Position numbers and translations under genes: made by a program
Shown here: positions 1 through 11,500 of the stretch, piece by piece
How the letters are laid out: the number at the start of each line of letters is the position of its first letter
How positions within the stretch are numbered: the first letter of the stretch is position 1
Notes under the pieces: model-generated
Databases searched by the model: none
What the model saw: only the letters and a program-made list of their open reading frames with translations
What the model was told of the DNA's origin: nothing
From: Elysia marginata
Taxonomy: Eukaryota; Mollusca; Gastropoda; Plakobranchidae
Length of the DNA stretch: 26,256 nucleotides
Direction: 5' to 3'
Assembly: GCA_019649035.1 (NCBI GenBank)
Contig: BMAT01000426.1
Location: 145,196-171,451 of the forward strand

Positions 1-130
1 TTAACTAGCTGCTCCTCTGTGAGTTCAGAAGGTACTTTGGTTAGGAATTGCCTGTCGGGGAACCCATGTAAAGCGCTTAGAGCACTTTAGTGGATAAGCG
101 CTATATAAAAGCGCTCTTCTTTTGAAAGGA
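1..130 (+). repeat. 3'-end fragment of an interspersed repeat (SINE or LINE tail)
   Basis: Positions 71-120 carry the words AAAGCGCTTAGAGC and TAAGCGCTATATAAAA. GCGCTATATAA-type ends are common at the 3' ends of retroposed repeats in invertebrate genomes (recalled family knowledge). The block is directly followed by a simple trinucleotide array, as expected at a retroposon tail. The left part lies outside the window, so the family cannot be named and no target-site duplication can be checked. Confidence 0.45.
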
Positions 131-174
131 AAGGAGGGGGGTTACCTTGTCGTTACTGGTATATTTCATTATCA

Positions 175-303
175 TTACTACTATTACTACTACTACAACT
201 ACTACTACTACTAATGTACTACTACAACAACAATTACTACTACATGTGTACAAACACACTGCTACACTACTACTACCGCTGCTACCTACTACTACTACTA
301 AAG
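175..303. repeat. Imperfect (ACT)n trinucleotide microsatellite
   Basis: About 130 bp are built mostly of ACT/TAC units (TTACTACTACTACAACTACT and similar), interrupted by AAC, TGT and GCT variants. It follows the repeat tail at 1-130 and may have grown from it. Confidence 0.85.
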
Positions 304-3300
304 TGCCCGCGATTTCGAGGGTTTAAGTAAAGAATAAAAGGTTGGACTTACTGCCAATTATATGAAATGTTCCCCTTACCTTGTATTTATTACAGCGTAT
401 TTGCTAGGTCATTACCTCCACCCCCTCACTCTTTCGCCTTGTCTCGCCATATTTGATTGTAGGCCTACTTGTCTGTCTCTGTCTCCCCCACCCCCTTCTC
501 TGCTGTCCTAATAAGTTTCTAGGCCTACTGGTAGAATCTCGAACTAGATCTACCCCTCCTGCCTTCTTGCTGACTGGCGTATGCAAGCCTGCGGCCCGCA
601 CCTTCGACTTTGAAAGCCCAATCTACATCTAAAAATGTGATAAATCTAAAATACCTTAATTTCCAGATATAAGTCATGATTTTATACATAATACAGTAAG
701 TCAATTTTCTGGATGTAGCAGACTTTTAACAAATTTGAAAATTAGAAAGTGACCGAAACTATGTGTGTTCTTACGCCTTCAAACTGCTTTCCTAGTGTGT
801 AAAAGTTGACACAGAGCGCATGGCTTCCCCTTGTAAATTGGTAAAAGAAATGACCTTTATGGTGTCCTTCGCCTTAAAAAAATTAAACAAAACTATACCA
901 TGCAGAGCCATGACTCTAGATCAAGAGATATTATTCTTGAGTGAAACATATCCTCCCACCAATCCGGAGAAACTGTTTTTTCTGCTTTCCAACTATTTTC
1001 ATAACGAACAAAAGTTTTCCCATGTTAATTAGTCAAATAAGTGGCCTTCAAGGTGGCCATCACCTGATAAAAAATGAGCATCTCGACTCGTAGAGCTTGA
1101 TTCTATATTAAGAGATTTTATTCTACGTTATCTCCCCCACCAGTCCTAAGCCTACATGTACATCTCTTCCTTCCTCCATTTTAACTGTTTTTCTCATACA
1201 CTCTTTCTCATTCCCACCTCTAGGCTTCTACCAGTCACCCTTTATTTCTATTCAATACACCTTGCAGGCTGGATAATTGTGTTGGATGTGCTTTACTAAG
1301 TTGGAAGTTGGAAAGCGGGCAAAACTAAGCATGTTCTTCCTGCAGCCAAACATTTGACAAACAGCGCTTTCTGTCATGCATTGCATCACATTTCTCTCGC
1401 TGTGAGACTTTGTGCAGGTGGCAACGCGACTGGCATTAAGTTTCAGCATCACTACCTTTCTCGCTCTTAAATTTGTATTCAAAAAATCTCAAAAACAAAC
1501 AGAAAATTCTTTCTCCATGATTTAGCCTCAAAATGACCAGATTTTGCATTACCCTACCTATCAACACAAAATTGGGAGGTTTTACTACTTTTAGCCATTT
1601 TTCAAACCTGCAGCGGTTGTAAAAAAATTTCTCTGTTTTTTTTTTATTATAGGATCATTATTATTATTATCGTTATTGTTTTTATAGTTATTAATATCAT
1701 CATTACCATCATCATAATTAAATCATTTTGGGAACAAGGGGACATGTGCACCATGTAAATACATATGACAAGACAAAAAAATAATATGAAAATCAACAAA
1801 CTGAGGAAAACAGAAATGGTACTGATGGGAGATTGGGACTGAAATAATTTTTAATACTACATAATCATCATACAATAATTGTCCCAATTAAGCACAGAAA
1901 AGTAATTAGATGAAATACAGCTGAAGAAGCATGAAAACTACATAGAAAATGCCTCCCTTTTACGATGATCCTCATTAAAATTTATGTACTCATTTTTAAC
2001 TTTAAAAATCCATACACGTTAAAAGAAGCAATATCTTATTATGAGACAGAAACTAAATACTACATAGTTATATGTATAATTAATATAGTTCAAGAAATTA
2101 CTGGAGAAAACAAACAGCTCTTAAATAGCAAATTTGAACAATTTACATGTGGTTTAAAAGAGGAAAAATCATGGTCCAGAGAACATAAAAATTCAATGTA
2201 AATTAGATGAAATAAGTGCAATAATACTAAATCAGCATATTTATATTTATCAGAATTATGAAATCATTTTCTAAACGTGGAGGCACCCCAAAAAGTAATA
2301 TGTTTAATTTATGAATTAGTCCTTTCTTATAAACATTCATTACTCCAATCAGACTCAGAGGTGAAATGTCAACTGTTGTGTAGACCACTAAAGTCTAGGA
2401 CTGTAACACCTCAGTATTATCTTTTCCTATCTCACATAGAAAAAAGAAGGCGATAGGCCAAGATAATATTGAGGCGCCCACTGTGTTTGCTGTCAAATTA
2501 ATGTGTACTTAAAATTTAGGGAAAAGTTGTGGTTTATTATTTATTTCCTGCAACTTTATTTCAGCCTTACATTTGTATCTAGAATATATTTGAGCAGCTC
2601 AGAAAATTTCAAAGTTAATAAGAATGAATTAACATGGAAATAAGACGGAAATGGAATTTATTCAAAAGTTTCATTTTAAGCATCAAACTGAAAGAAGTAA
2701 AACAGGGATGTATTCATTTCCTAAGACATCCAGACATTCATCTGAGGCACAAATCATGTCAAAATGACATACATTTTATGATGAAATGCATGCTATGAAA
2801 GAGCACGTTTTTATGATGTGGAGGAATATCAAGTACAATCTTAATTCTTATGATTTGAAGACCTAATGTGGGCATCTTCTTAGTTTAAAAGATGAAATCT
2901 TCATGGGAATGACTAGCGACTTCAGAATTATAGTATTTTCTGCCTCTGCTATATGTTTTAAAATATATTTTTTTTTCTAGCAGTCCAGGTTTGAGACATA
3001 TCTTTTTGTCCTGAGCCTTTTGTTGATTTGTTGATTTGTAAACAATCTACAAAAAAAAAAAAAACCAACTGGGAACAAAGGAAAAAAAAGAACCACTGTG
3101 CAAGTATGAAACTAAAATAAAAAGTCCCAACAGGGATTAATACACTTGCCTTTGACCCTTGCACTTATGTAGAAAATTTGAGCTGTAATACTAAGATATG
3201 TATATCATGCATTATGATCTGAGGAATGATCACAGAAACATTATTACTGGACAGATATAATGAAATCCCATCCCAGTAACACTATAAACAGTAGCATGAT

Positions 3301-4280
3301 AATAAAATTACTACTAAAGGCCATTTTTTTTAATCCATAGAAGTTAAAGTCAAGTTTTGTATATTCTGCAGAAGAAAAAAAACTTCTTTGAGTACACCCA
3401 TGACAGAAAGTTCAAATGATAAATAAGACACACAAGAAGAACTAAATCTTAATGTGATAAATGGGCATGAATGCATAGATAAAATTTGTTAGTAAGGGCC
3501 TTACCCCTGCAAATCATGACAGGCAATGAAACTTTATATTTTTTTTCTCACGAAAATTGTGCAATACTGTCACAAACATTCAGATTTCCAAATAACATAC
3601 AGAATGTAATAGCCTCAAAATGTTTATATGCTTTACAAAAACATGTCCTCATTCTTAATACTATACCATGGTAATTAGCTGAAAGACAAAAAGTCAAAGA
3701 GAAAACAGTGATGGCATTGATAAGCCTGAACAGATTAACTTACATTTTGCTGAATTAAAAAAAAAGGTTTCACAGAAATAGAAAATCCATTTAAAATTTA
3801 AATATACTTAGATTTCCCCCAAATTACTTCTCCCAAAATTTTCTCACATAGACCTACATGAGTAAGAGAAAAAAATCAATGAAAAGTCAACTATCCAAAA
3901 ATATGCCTGAATTAGTCTCAATCTTACAACAAATTTAGCAAAACCCTCAGAAGAAAATATCAGTATCTGATGTTGATAAAGAAAAGAATTAGATTCTGAC
4001 ATATCTTTCCTCAATCATGTAGAATAAAGTTGTTCATTTTTAAAATCTATGTTTGGCTGATGTTTTTACTAGTAAGTGTGGCACTTTGCAACTGCTCTCA
4101 TGTGCTTATGACTTGGTTAGCAGACAATAATGTTCTCTATGAGTTAAAAAAAAAAAAACAATTCATTGTCATTCGTTTAAGTATATCTCCCTATTTATAG
4201 AAGCCATAAGACTTAACAGCAAAGTTGTTCTTTTTTAAACCCTATCCTTTGTTACCATATGTTATCTTTATAAAATGACT
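304..4280. other. Gene-poor AT-rich DNA
   Basis: No open frame here shows a recognisable domain or plausible exon set. Notable parts are a pyrimidine-rich stretch at about 415-600 with several TAGGCCTA words, and an ATT/ATC-rich simple tract at about 1655-1720. A weak zinc-finger-like minus-strand frame lies at 1252-1482 (see rejected items). The rest is AT-rich DNA with homopolymer runs and many stops in all frames. It lies downstream of GALNT7, and I see no reason to assign it to that transcript. Confidence 0.6.
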
Positions 4281-4632
4281 TTAACCCCTTGACTGATCCG
4301 TGTACGTACACTGTACGTGCTGCTGCCCCAGGGGTCTAATGTGCTGTGAACATTCACTGTACGTGCACTATAAACCAAGTTTTGTTTGGCCTATAAGGTA
4401 ACCAATACTTGCTTCAGCGGACAAAAATAGTATCATCGGAAAGGTCAAAGCTTCGCGGAACCAAAAATAGCCAATACCGACTATACTTTTGTTTGAAGAA
4501 TACCCAGCAGCCGAGTTTATGACATGCACACACACTCAAACACACACAGCTGCAAGTCTGTATTGTGTAGGCCTGGTCAAGGCCAGCTGACTACATCTGC
4601 CGAGGCGCAAACTTTGGTTTTGCTACACAGCT
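4281..4632. mobile_element. Candidate piggyBac-like terminus or MITE fragment
   Basis: A TTAA at 4281-4284 is followed directly by CCCCTTGACTGATCCGTG. piggyBac-superfamily elements insert at TTAA and usually begin with CCC (family knowledge). The next 100 bp repeat a CACTGTACGTGC word twice (about 4309-4320 and 4356-4367), as subterminal repeats would. The block to about 4632 is clearly less AT-rich than its surroundings and hosts the SINE at 4646. I could not find the matching inverted end or a second TTAA with GGG, so this is a truncated element or a chance match. Confidence 0.35.
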
Positions 4633-4645
4633 GCTGATTCTAGAT
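4633..4645. repeat. Target-site duplication of the SINE, copy next to its tail
   Basis: GCTGATTCTAGAT at 4633-4645 is repeated exactly at 4895-4907, on the other side of the SINE. A 12-13 bp perfect duplication is the expected scar of LINE-machinery retroposition. The last T could belong to the SINE tail. Confidence 0.85.
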
Positions 4646-4894
4646 TGATTGATTGAAGGGTATTTTTACAAGCCCAATTCCACTTCAAAGGTGCTCTCAG
4701 GGCTTGGGTCCCAATGACAATTTACGGGCTGCCACCCAGAGACTAGCGGGGATACCATGACTTAGCCTCAGCTGGTCACATTATACTGGCACCGACCCAA
4801 CCAGTAGGGGCCCGGACTGTGCTCGGCTGTGTTTCAAACCCGCGACCTATTGGCCACGGAGCGAAGCCACTACCAACTGAGCTATCTAGGCCCC
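4646..4894 (-). mobile_element. Full-length tRNA-derived SINE
   Basis: Read on the minus strand, the element starts with a tRNA-like head at 4894. It contains an A-box-like TAGCTCAGTTGG (plus coordinates 4873-4884) and a B-box-like GGTCGCGGGTTTGAAAC (4831-4847), the internal RNA polymerase III promoter of tRNA-type SINEs. A central body of about 150 bp follows. It ends in a short (CAAT)n tail at 4646-4655 and has perfect 12-13 bp flanking duplications. The part that can be compared with the copy at 26125 is nearly identical, so the family has been active recently. The domain family of the body is not identified. It sits inside the less AT-rich block that starts at 4281. Confidence 0.9.
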
Positions 4895-4907
4895 GCTGAT
4901 TCTAGAT
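4895..4907. repeat. Target-site duplication of the SINE, copy next to its head
   Basis: Exact copy of 4633-4645, directly after the tRNA-like head of the SINE. Confidence 0.85.
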
Positions 4908-7900
4908 CTAGATCTAATCAACGATGGGTTTACCTTAGTGAATAGTTACAGAGATGGAGCAAAATTAGTGAAATGACTCCTGCCTCTGTGCTTCCTTAGG
5001 AATTTTCTTAGCACACAAGTGCGCAATTTGTGTAGCAGTTAAGTAAATTTGATAGATATATCCAAGCACTACCCTTTAATTGAAAACGGTAATATTTTTT
5101 TAATTCACAAAAGTTAGTTTTACTTATAAACTTAACAGTATTGTCACTATAAATTCATTTCAAATTAAATTATTATGTTGGGGAGTTAAGAAAAATGCTT
5201 CATTGATTGCTCCTTTTACAATTGATAAATAATACAGAATATTTTTTTCTCTCATTGAGTTAAAAGCTTTGTATAACATCTGTGTGGAATGTAAAAGAGT
5301 TATTGAACGTAAGTGGTATTCTTTACAAAAAGTTTTTTTGTCTCACAAGTACAAATGAGTTAAAAGACAGAAATTTTAATTTGAGAAAACACCTTTGAAA
5401 AGTATATTTATTTCTCTTATTTGTCTGTATTGAAAACCAAAAGACATTTATTATTAAGTAAAGTAAATCATTTTCTATCTATGCAAGCATAGGATGTAAT
5501 TTAAAAAGTAAATTAAGTTGAATCCATTATTACTAAGTTCTGCTATTCCCTTATTTACTAAACATGGTTTGACTTAACAGATTTCTGTTTTTAAAAAAAT
5601 GTAATTTTATAGCATATTTTCTTATGAAGTCTCGGTCCAATTATTCTTTGTCATTTATTTTCTTTTAAAAGTTAATGTTAGAGTCTTTAATAACTAATTT
5701 AAGCATTTGTCTTTTGATCAAGATAAATCAAAGCTTGCAATTGAATGAATTTTGCCATTTTCTATGTTCACCATCTTTGACTAGCCAGTTTTATGGGGAT
5801 ATGTGAAAACTTACAATGTACAACTGAGTGATGACAAGGGATTGGGACAATTTTATGGTAAACTGCAAGCAATACAAATTCTTAAGATTCAAAATGCTGC
5901 TTTAACGGAAATAAAATACAACCACATAAATAATTATCATCGGCAGTTGAAAGGTTGGAGCTGAAAGACCAACTGGCATGGAAAGCTTCACAGCATTATC
6001 AGATAATAAAAGACAATTTTACAGTCATCTCTGCTAAATCAACATCCAGGGGACATAATTAATACCATCCACTGAGGCAATTGAGTTTTGTGCAGCTCCT
6101 ATGATATTTGTTCCCACCGAACACGCACACACACAAAGAATTAAGTTAACTGAAGATTGATTCCAGCAGAGGTGCAATTACTGTCAGAAAGCCAATTGAC
6201 TGATAAGCTTATATAATCTTGTACCTTCAAGAAAACATATTATACATTCAACAAAAATTTATAATATCAAGTCATGTGTAGATAAAAGCGATGGAGGCAC
6301 TTTGATGCAGGCAGTTTTATGTTCAGTTAGTTAATAAAAGGATGATTGCAACAAAACTTTAAAATTATTTCACTTTAGTAAATAAACTTTGATCACAAAA
6401 TGCAAATAAAATGTTGTTCTTTCCATTAAAACTGAAATAATATGCTTCAAACAATACCATGGATATAAAGCCTTGAATCTTTACATCTGAAAAAAAAATG
6501 GGGGCTAAGAAATATAAGTGACATTTAAAAGCACCTGAAGTATATAATTTTCACCTAAAATATATAATATTTTAGCTCAGTCGAACATCATAAACAAACG
6601 AATAACTATTTCAAACAAAGATACTGAAGAAAAGCAGAGATTAAAAAGCTAAAAACGTAAGTATTTGTTATTACCTCATTTGCTTACGTAGATATTTAAT
6701 ACTCTGTATGCTAGCCATTTCTGTTGGAAAAGCACAACAACTTATAAGACAAAGCTGTGCTTAACCCTATGCGCCTCCCCTATCTCCCACCACCACCACA
6801 TACACAATTGCATGTACAAGAAAAACAAAAATAAATAATTTGTGCAGTGTAGACTGAGGAAGAGAGATTAATTTAAAAGATACAGAAAGCAGCGATTAAT
6901 TCAATAATTTCAAGATTTTGAAGGTAGTACTTAATTGCAACTTGTCTAAATAACAGTAAAAAGCCTGATTGATAAAAATGAAAATTTATGTAAATAAAAG
7001 ATAAAAAAACATCTTAAAGGAGTGATATTCATAAGTAGTAATAATTATCTTTATAAATACTTTTAAAAGAACTCATAACTTTCATATTTACACAGTCAAG
7101 CATATAATTAGTGCATTTGAAAGGATCAGTTTTTTAGAACATGACTTAATAGGCGTATGTCGGTAATAAGTAGGCTTATATCTGCAGTTGCAAAAAAAAA
7201 CAACTTTCACATACTGTAAAATATTAGAGAGAGAAACAAAGACACTAGTTATATACAGGAGAGAATGCACTAATACAGCAGATAACAAGATTGAGAGATA
7301 CTAACATTCTCAATTATGTCTGAAGACTTGATCTACAAAAAAAACCCCATTTGTATACATATCACAAATGCTGCTACAATAATGCATAAAGAAGTATGAC
7401 TAGACTAATCTTGTCAAAACAACAGTTTCCTCAACATGGCTTTTCTTTACCACCTCCACATCTACATACTCAGTTGTTTACTAATGGATATTTAATGTGT
7501 TTTGTGACATTGTAGCCATAGGTTAGATTTTTCCTGAGAAAAAGCTCAGATTACAAAAGCAAATTATCCTGGCGGAGCACAATTAAATGTATGGCAATAT
7601 ACCATTAACATCTCTAGACAAACTCTTCTAGTTTTCTGCTGCTTCCATCTTGCTGGATTCATGTCTTAGATAGAGGCTTGTTCAAATATTTTGTCATGTC
7701 TGCAAAAATCAATTGTTTTTACTTCCAAGGAAACAAGCAAATAGGGTCTTTTTTATTTGCAGCTATAGTGAAACACCTTCGATTAGGGAATATTCCTCAA
7801 CCCTTCGTTTTTCGTGTTTGAACTTTACGTAGTTTGGAACTGATTAAATCCCTAAGCTATCGCTATTATCTTTTTTCAAGGACGTAGTGGGTTGACTGCA

Positions 7901-8337
7901 CTTGAGGGAATAGTAATATACGCTTGGACTTGATAACTTGATTATCTCAGGTTAAATATGGATTGCAAAGAACACAGAAGATTAAACAAACCATCCTTTT
8001 CTGGATAATATTTATCAATTGGTTATACATTCCAACATTTGGTTCCAGCTTTATCAAAGCAGCCTGGGATTCGTGTTTGCATACTTTTTTTTAATAGGCA
8101 CAATTATGTGTCTTTGGCCTTTTCCTCATAAAAGATTACATTGAAACTTTTCTGCTTCCATCTTGACTTTTAAACATTTTCCAAGTGGTTCAAGGGTATA
8201 GCAAATTTCAGAATTTCTCCAAACTTCTGACATTCTATACTGGCCCAGTTACATAAAACAAAGACTGAACAAAAATGGCAATCAAACTCTAAGAATTGAA
8301 TACCACTGACTGTTATTTACTTTTAAAATGATATAGT
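4908..8337. other. AT-rich region 3' of GALNT7, no gene seen
   Basis: About 3.4 kb without a convincing coding frame, RNA gene or mobile element. It could contain a longer 3' UTR of GALNT7 if the first poly(A) signal is not used: another AATAAA on the minus strand is TTTATT at 7752-7757. The word TTCTGCTTCCATCTTG occurs near 8151 and a close variant near 7636, with no clear meaning. Confidence 0.55.
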
Positions 8338-8343
8338 TTTATT
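8338..8343 (-). terminator. Candidate GALNT7 polyadenylation signal
   Basis: TTTATT on the plus strand is AATAAA on the minus strand, 47 nt past the GALNT7 stop codon. Its use would give a 3' UTR of only about 70 nt. Alternative signals lie further down (for example 7752-7757). Which one is used cannot be told from sequence alone. Confidence 0.4.
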
Positions 8344-8389
8344 GCAAAATACTTGGCCTGTTTCTTCCTAACTGAGAAGTTCCATATTA

Positions 8390-8533
8390 TTATGAGCGCT
8401 TCCAGGGAAAAACTTCTTTAAAGTTCCATTTCATAGATGGTAACTTGCTGTCACAAGACTTTAGGTGAAGTTTGTGGTCTGTCCCAACATCTACACACTT
8501 GTTCAACTCTTTGTGTTTTATCAATCCAGAGCC
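8390..8533 (-). CDS. GALNT7: GALNT7 coding exon 12: third lectin repeat and stop
   Basis: Residues 577-623 and TAA, with a second TAA right behind it. [20 protein letters not shown] and [14 protein letters not shown] form the third (gamma) lectin repeat, with a CVD triad. The acceptor is TTTCCAACAG. Confidence 0.92.
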   Translation of the reverse strand, partial: GSGLIKHKELNKCVDVGTDHKLHLKSCDSKLPSMKWNFKEVFPWKRS

Positions 8534-11500
8534 CTGTTGGAAAAATATAAATGATTATATCTATACTTAATATTTGGAACTTTATCGCAGGGTTTAAAAA
8601 ATTCTGATCAAATCCAATTAAGCTTCGGCCATAAATATAATGTTGGGATAAAGCATCAATTACTTAACATCAGGATTTTGATACTAGTTAAGGAAATGTA
8701 AAACTACTAGAACTTTTTAATACTCCTGTATAACTCAAAACAATGAAGACAATGTGACAATTAGAGGGTTATAGGCTCCATTCCTTCGTACCTGATGGCT
8801 GGCCTAATCTGATTAAGGTGAACTTGGTGCTTTTTCTGTTGGGGTGACTGGCCCCTAACCTTTGGTAAGCCTAGACCTCCCACCAGGCAATAGGGTTTTT
8901 ACATCAGAGTCTTCCTTCTCTTAGACAAATGGCTTTACTGAGCTGTCGAGCTTAGTCTACTCATACTAAGTGTTTGGCAAGGGTTTTTTTCTATGGTATC
9001 TCTAAACTGCCAGACAGTTCGGCTATTGAGTTTGCGACCATTTGAGCAAGATACAGGTATCACCCACATATCCCAGCCGCCCCTCCTGAACTATCGCTGC
9101 TTGGTTGGCATCTGCTTATTTGGATGAGTCCTTATTCGCAGCTAACCCCCACTATCTGTAGGCCTTCAATATCCACCACCTGTGACATGTTGGGTCGGGG
9201 GTCGGTCGCCAGGAAGAATATGCACTTCTATGACATTTAATACTGTCTGTTCCCCAGAACTTTTCACAGATGTACATGTCATTTTTTTTTTGCATGATCT
9301 ACACTGAAACAGCTCACAACTTTTTTACTATTTAAAATTGCCCAGACAATGTGTATATACCTTGTTAAAGGAACTTGAAATGGAAATAAAAGAGGTAAAT
9401 GAGCAATATTATTTGTTTTAAATTAAACAGATTCATAGTCTATTTTTTATTAGCAAGACCCATTATGATTAAATAGGGTAGGTACCAAAGATATTTATAC
9501 TCAAATATATGATGTTAAGTTTACCAATATTTTATCTGTCTTGTTTTATCTCTACAAATTCTACTCAGTAGAAAATAACATAGACCTTCGGAAAACTTCC
9601 AACCTACTTTGTCCCATGTCCACGGGCCTGAAGGTTCTCTGGCACACACTATGACATGAAGAATGCTCCCACTTTGGGAATCAATACAGCGTTCACCAGT
9701 TCCTATTTGGCCTTTTATGTTCAATCTGAAAAGCTTGAAACAGAATAACACAGAGATTAGTTAAAGAAATGGTTATCATCAAGTACAAGGTATTCGTAAC
9801 ATTCAGAGCAAAAAACAAAACAAAAAAAAAACATACAACAGTGACCACTGATTCAAAACTTTTACACATTGATAATAGGAAGCAATAATCATCTATTCAA
9901 CATTTTCTAAAATACATTTTCAAACGTTCATTAATGGAGTTTCTATAAAAAGTGATAACTATTGCAACGGTTGTAGTCACCTGCCCATGACCTGCTCCAT
10001 GGCAAGACATGACACCAACTGTATGGCCTGGCTGTCCCGACCCAGACTCCCAGCAAAGGCCAGAACCTTGATTTCTGATCTGTAATCAAGAAAACAAAAT
10101 AGTAGAATTAGCTTTAACCTTCTAAACCATACACCTTGTTCTCTTACATTTGATGTCTAAGTTGAACTATTTTAAATAATTTCCTGATGGAGGCTAAGAG
10201 TACACGCTGCCATTTATCATGTACAACCGACTTATAATTTGGCTACAAGTATTGACTGAAGTTTTCAGTAGTATTATATGTTTCATGTTAATAACTTTAG
10301 AAATAAAAAAAAAACAAAGAAAAAACAACTATAATGAAAAGTGCAAGAGACAGAGAGAGCAATGTGCAATTTTTATTGATACTTTTTGGAGAAGAATAGG
10401 GAGAATAGGGTGGGAAAAAGTTCAAGAGATTTTGAGGAGAGTTAGAGTGGGTGGTCACTGAAATGAAAAAAATGGAATTGGAAGAGAAAGATAGATAGAC
10501 ACAGAGTTTGAGGGGGTGGCATAAAGAGATCATGAGAGGAAGAAATAAAGTTGATGATATCAAGTTAGATAAAGTTGGTGGAGGTATCTACTGCATGTAG
10601 CCAATCAATCAGCAATGCAAAGCACGGGCTGCCAAAGCAAGTAATTCTAACCCTGCCTGATAAAATTTAAGAACTTGTTTTTATGAAGCTGCAGGATATG
10701 CCATACATGTATCTTTTCATACATTGTAGTGTTTAAAATATTTTTGAAAGACTCCACCAGAGCAATTGGTGTTTGATAGCTTCAATAACTCAATGTGTGT
10801 TAGCTTCAATAACTCAATATAGCTATGATTCACTGCACCAATGTAGAACTATCTTTGTCAAAATAGTAATCCGTGAAAAAGATTGCTTAATTTAAATCTA
10901 TTATAATTCACATTTTAGTCACATATTAAAAAAGACAAAAATGATACATTCACTCAGAGGAAAAAATTCCAGACAGTGTTATTTAAACAAATAAATTGTT
11001 TGTGCACTACAATATTTCCCATCCTCTAAATATATAAGTCCCCTAGATGATTTCATATTTAGTTAGGGTATAGTAGTGCTTCATGGCTTGCTAAGGTTGT
11101 ACGATATAGGCAATAACAATTGGCTGCTTTTCTGTCTTCTTCATCTTCTTCTTGGTCTCAATGTAGTGACCCCCGTCTAGTGGATGAAGCTGTTGGTCTT
11201 TTCCAGTTCTTCAATGGTACCCTAGAGTTTGGTCTGCAGGTCTGTTGGACTGCTCCAAACTGCTTGTCTGAGCATTCTCTAATTCTGGCAGTCTTGTAGG
11301 ACATTTTCTACATTTCCAGCAGATTCTCCTTATGAGCAGAGGTCAGTGTGGCCAATATTATATATTTTGTACAGGTGAGCCTTCAGCTGCTTTTCTGTGA
11401 CCCAAAGCTCTTTTCTAAGCTTGAAGAAAATCCTAGATTAACAAACTTTCAAGGAAAAACTAAAATCTGGTTGAGCCTACTATGGCAGAGATAAGACTTC

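Noticed and set aside
175-303. CRISPR-like or satellite array
   Set aside because: Only a degenerate trinucleotide microsatellite; no spacer structure.
404-601. Minus-strand frame in a CT-rich, TAGGCCTA-containing stretch; an inner ATGGCGAGACAAGG at about 452 followed by a GTAATG donor-like site
   Set aside because: Could be a first exon of a gene to the left, but it has no family likeness, the composition is simple, and ATG plus GT sites occur by chance.
1252-1482. Minus-strand frame ending NLVKHIQHNYPACKVY, slightly like a BED-type zinc finger
   Set aside because: The cysteine pair spacing does not fit well and no transposase domain adjoins. It may be a relic but the evidence is too thin.
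4831-4894. tRNA gene
   Set aside because: The A and B boxes are present, but no cloverleaf with a 3' acceptor half is evident and the sequence runs on into a SINE body with target duplications.
9719-9733. Alternative exon 11 acceptor (CTTTTCAG) 8 nt inside the chosen one
   Set aside because: It would shift the frame by 8 nt and lose the LFRL lectin residues.
10219-10563. Overlapping 80- and 88-residue frames on both strands
   Set aside because: Both result from the purine-rich simple composition; no domain.
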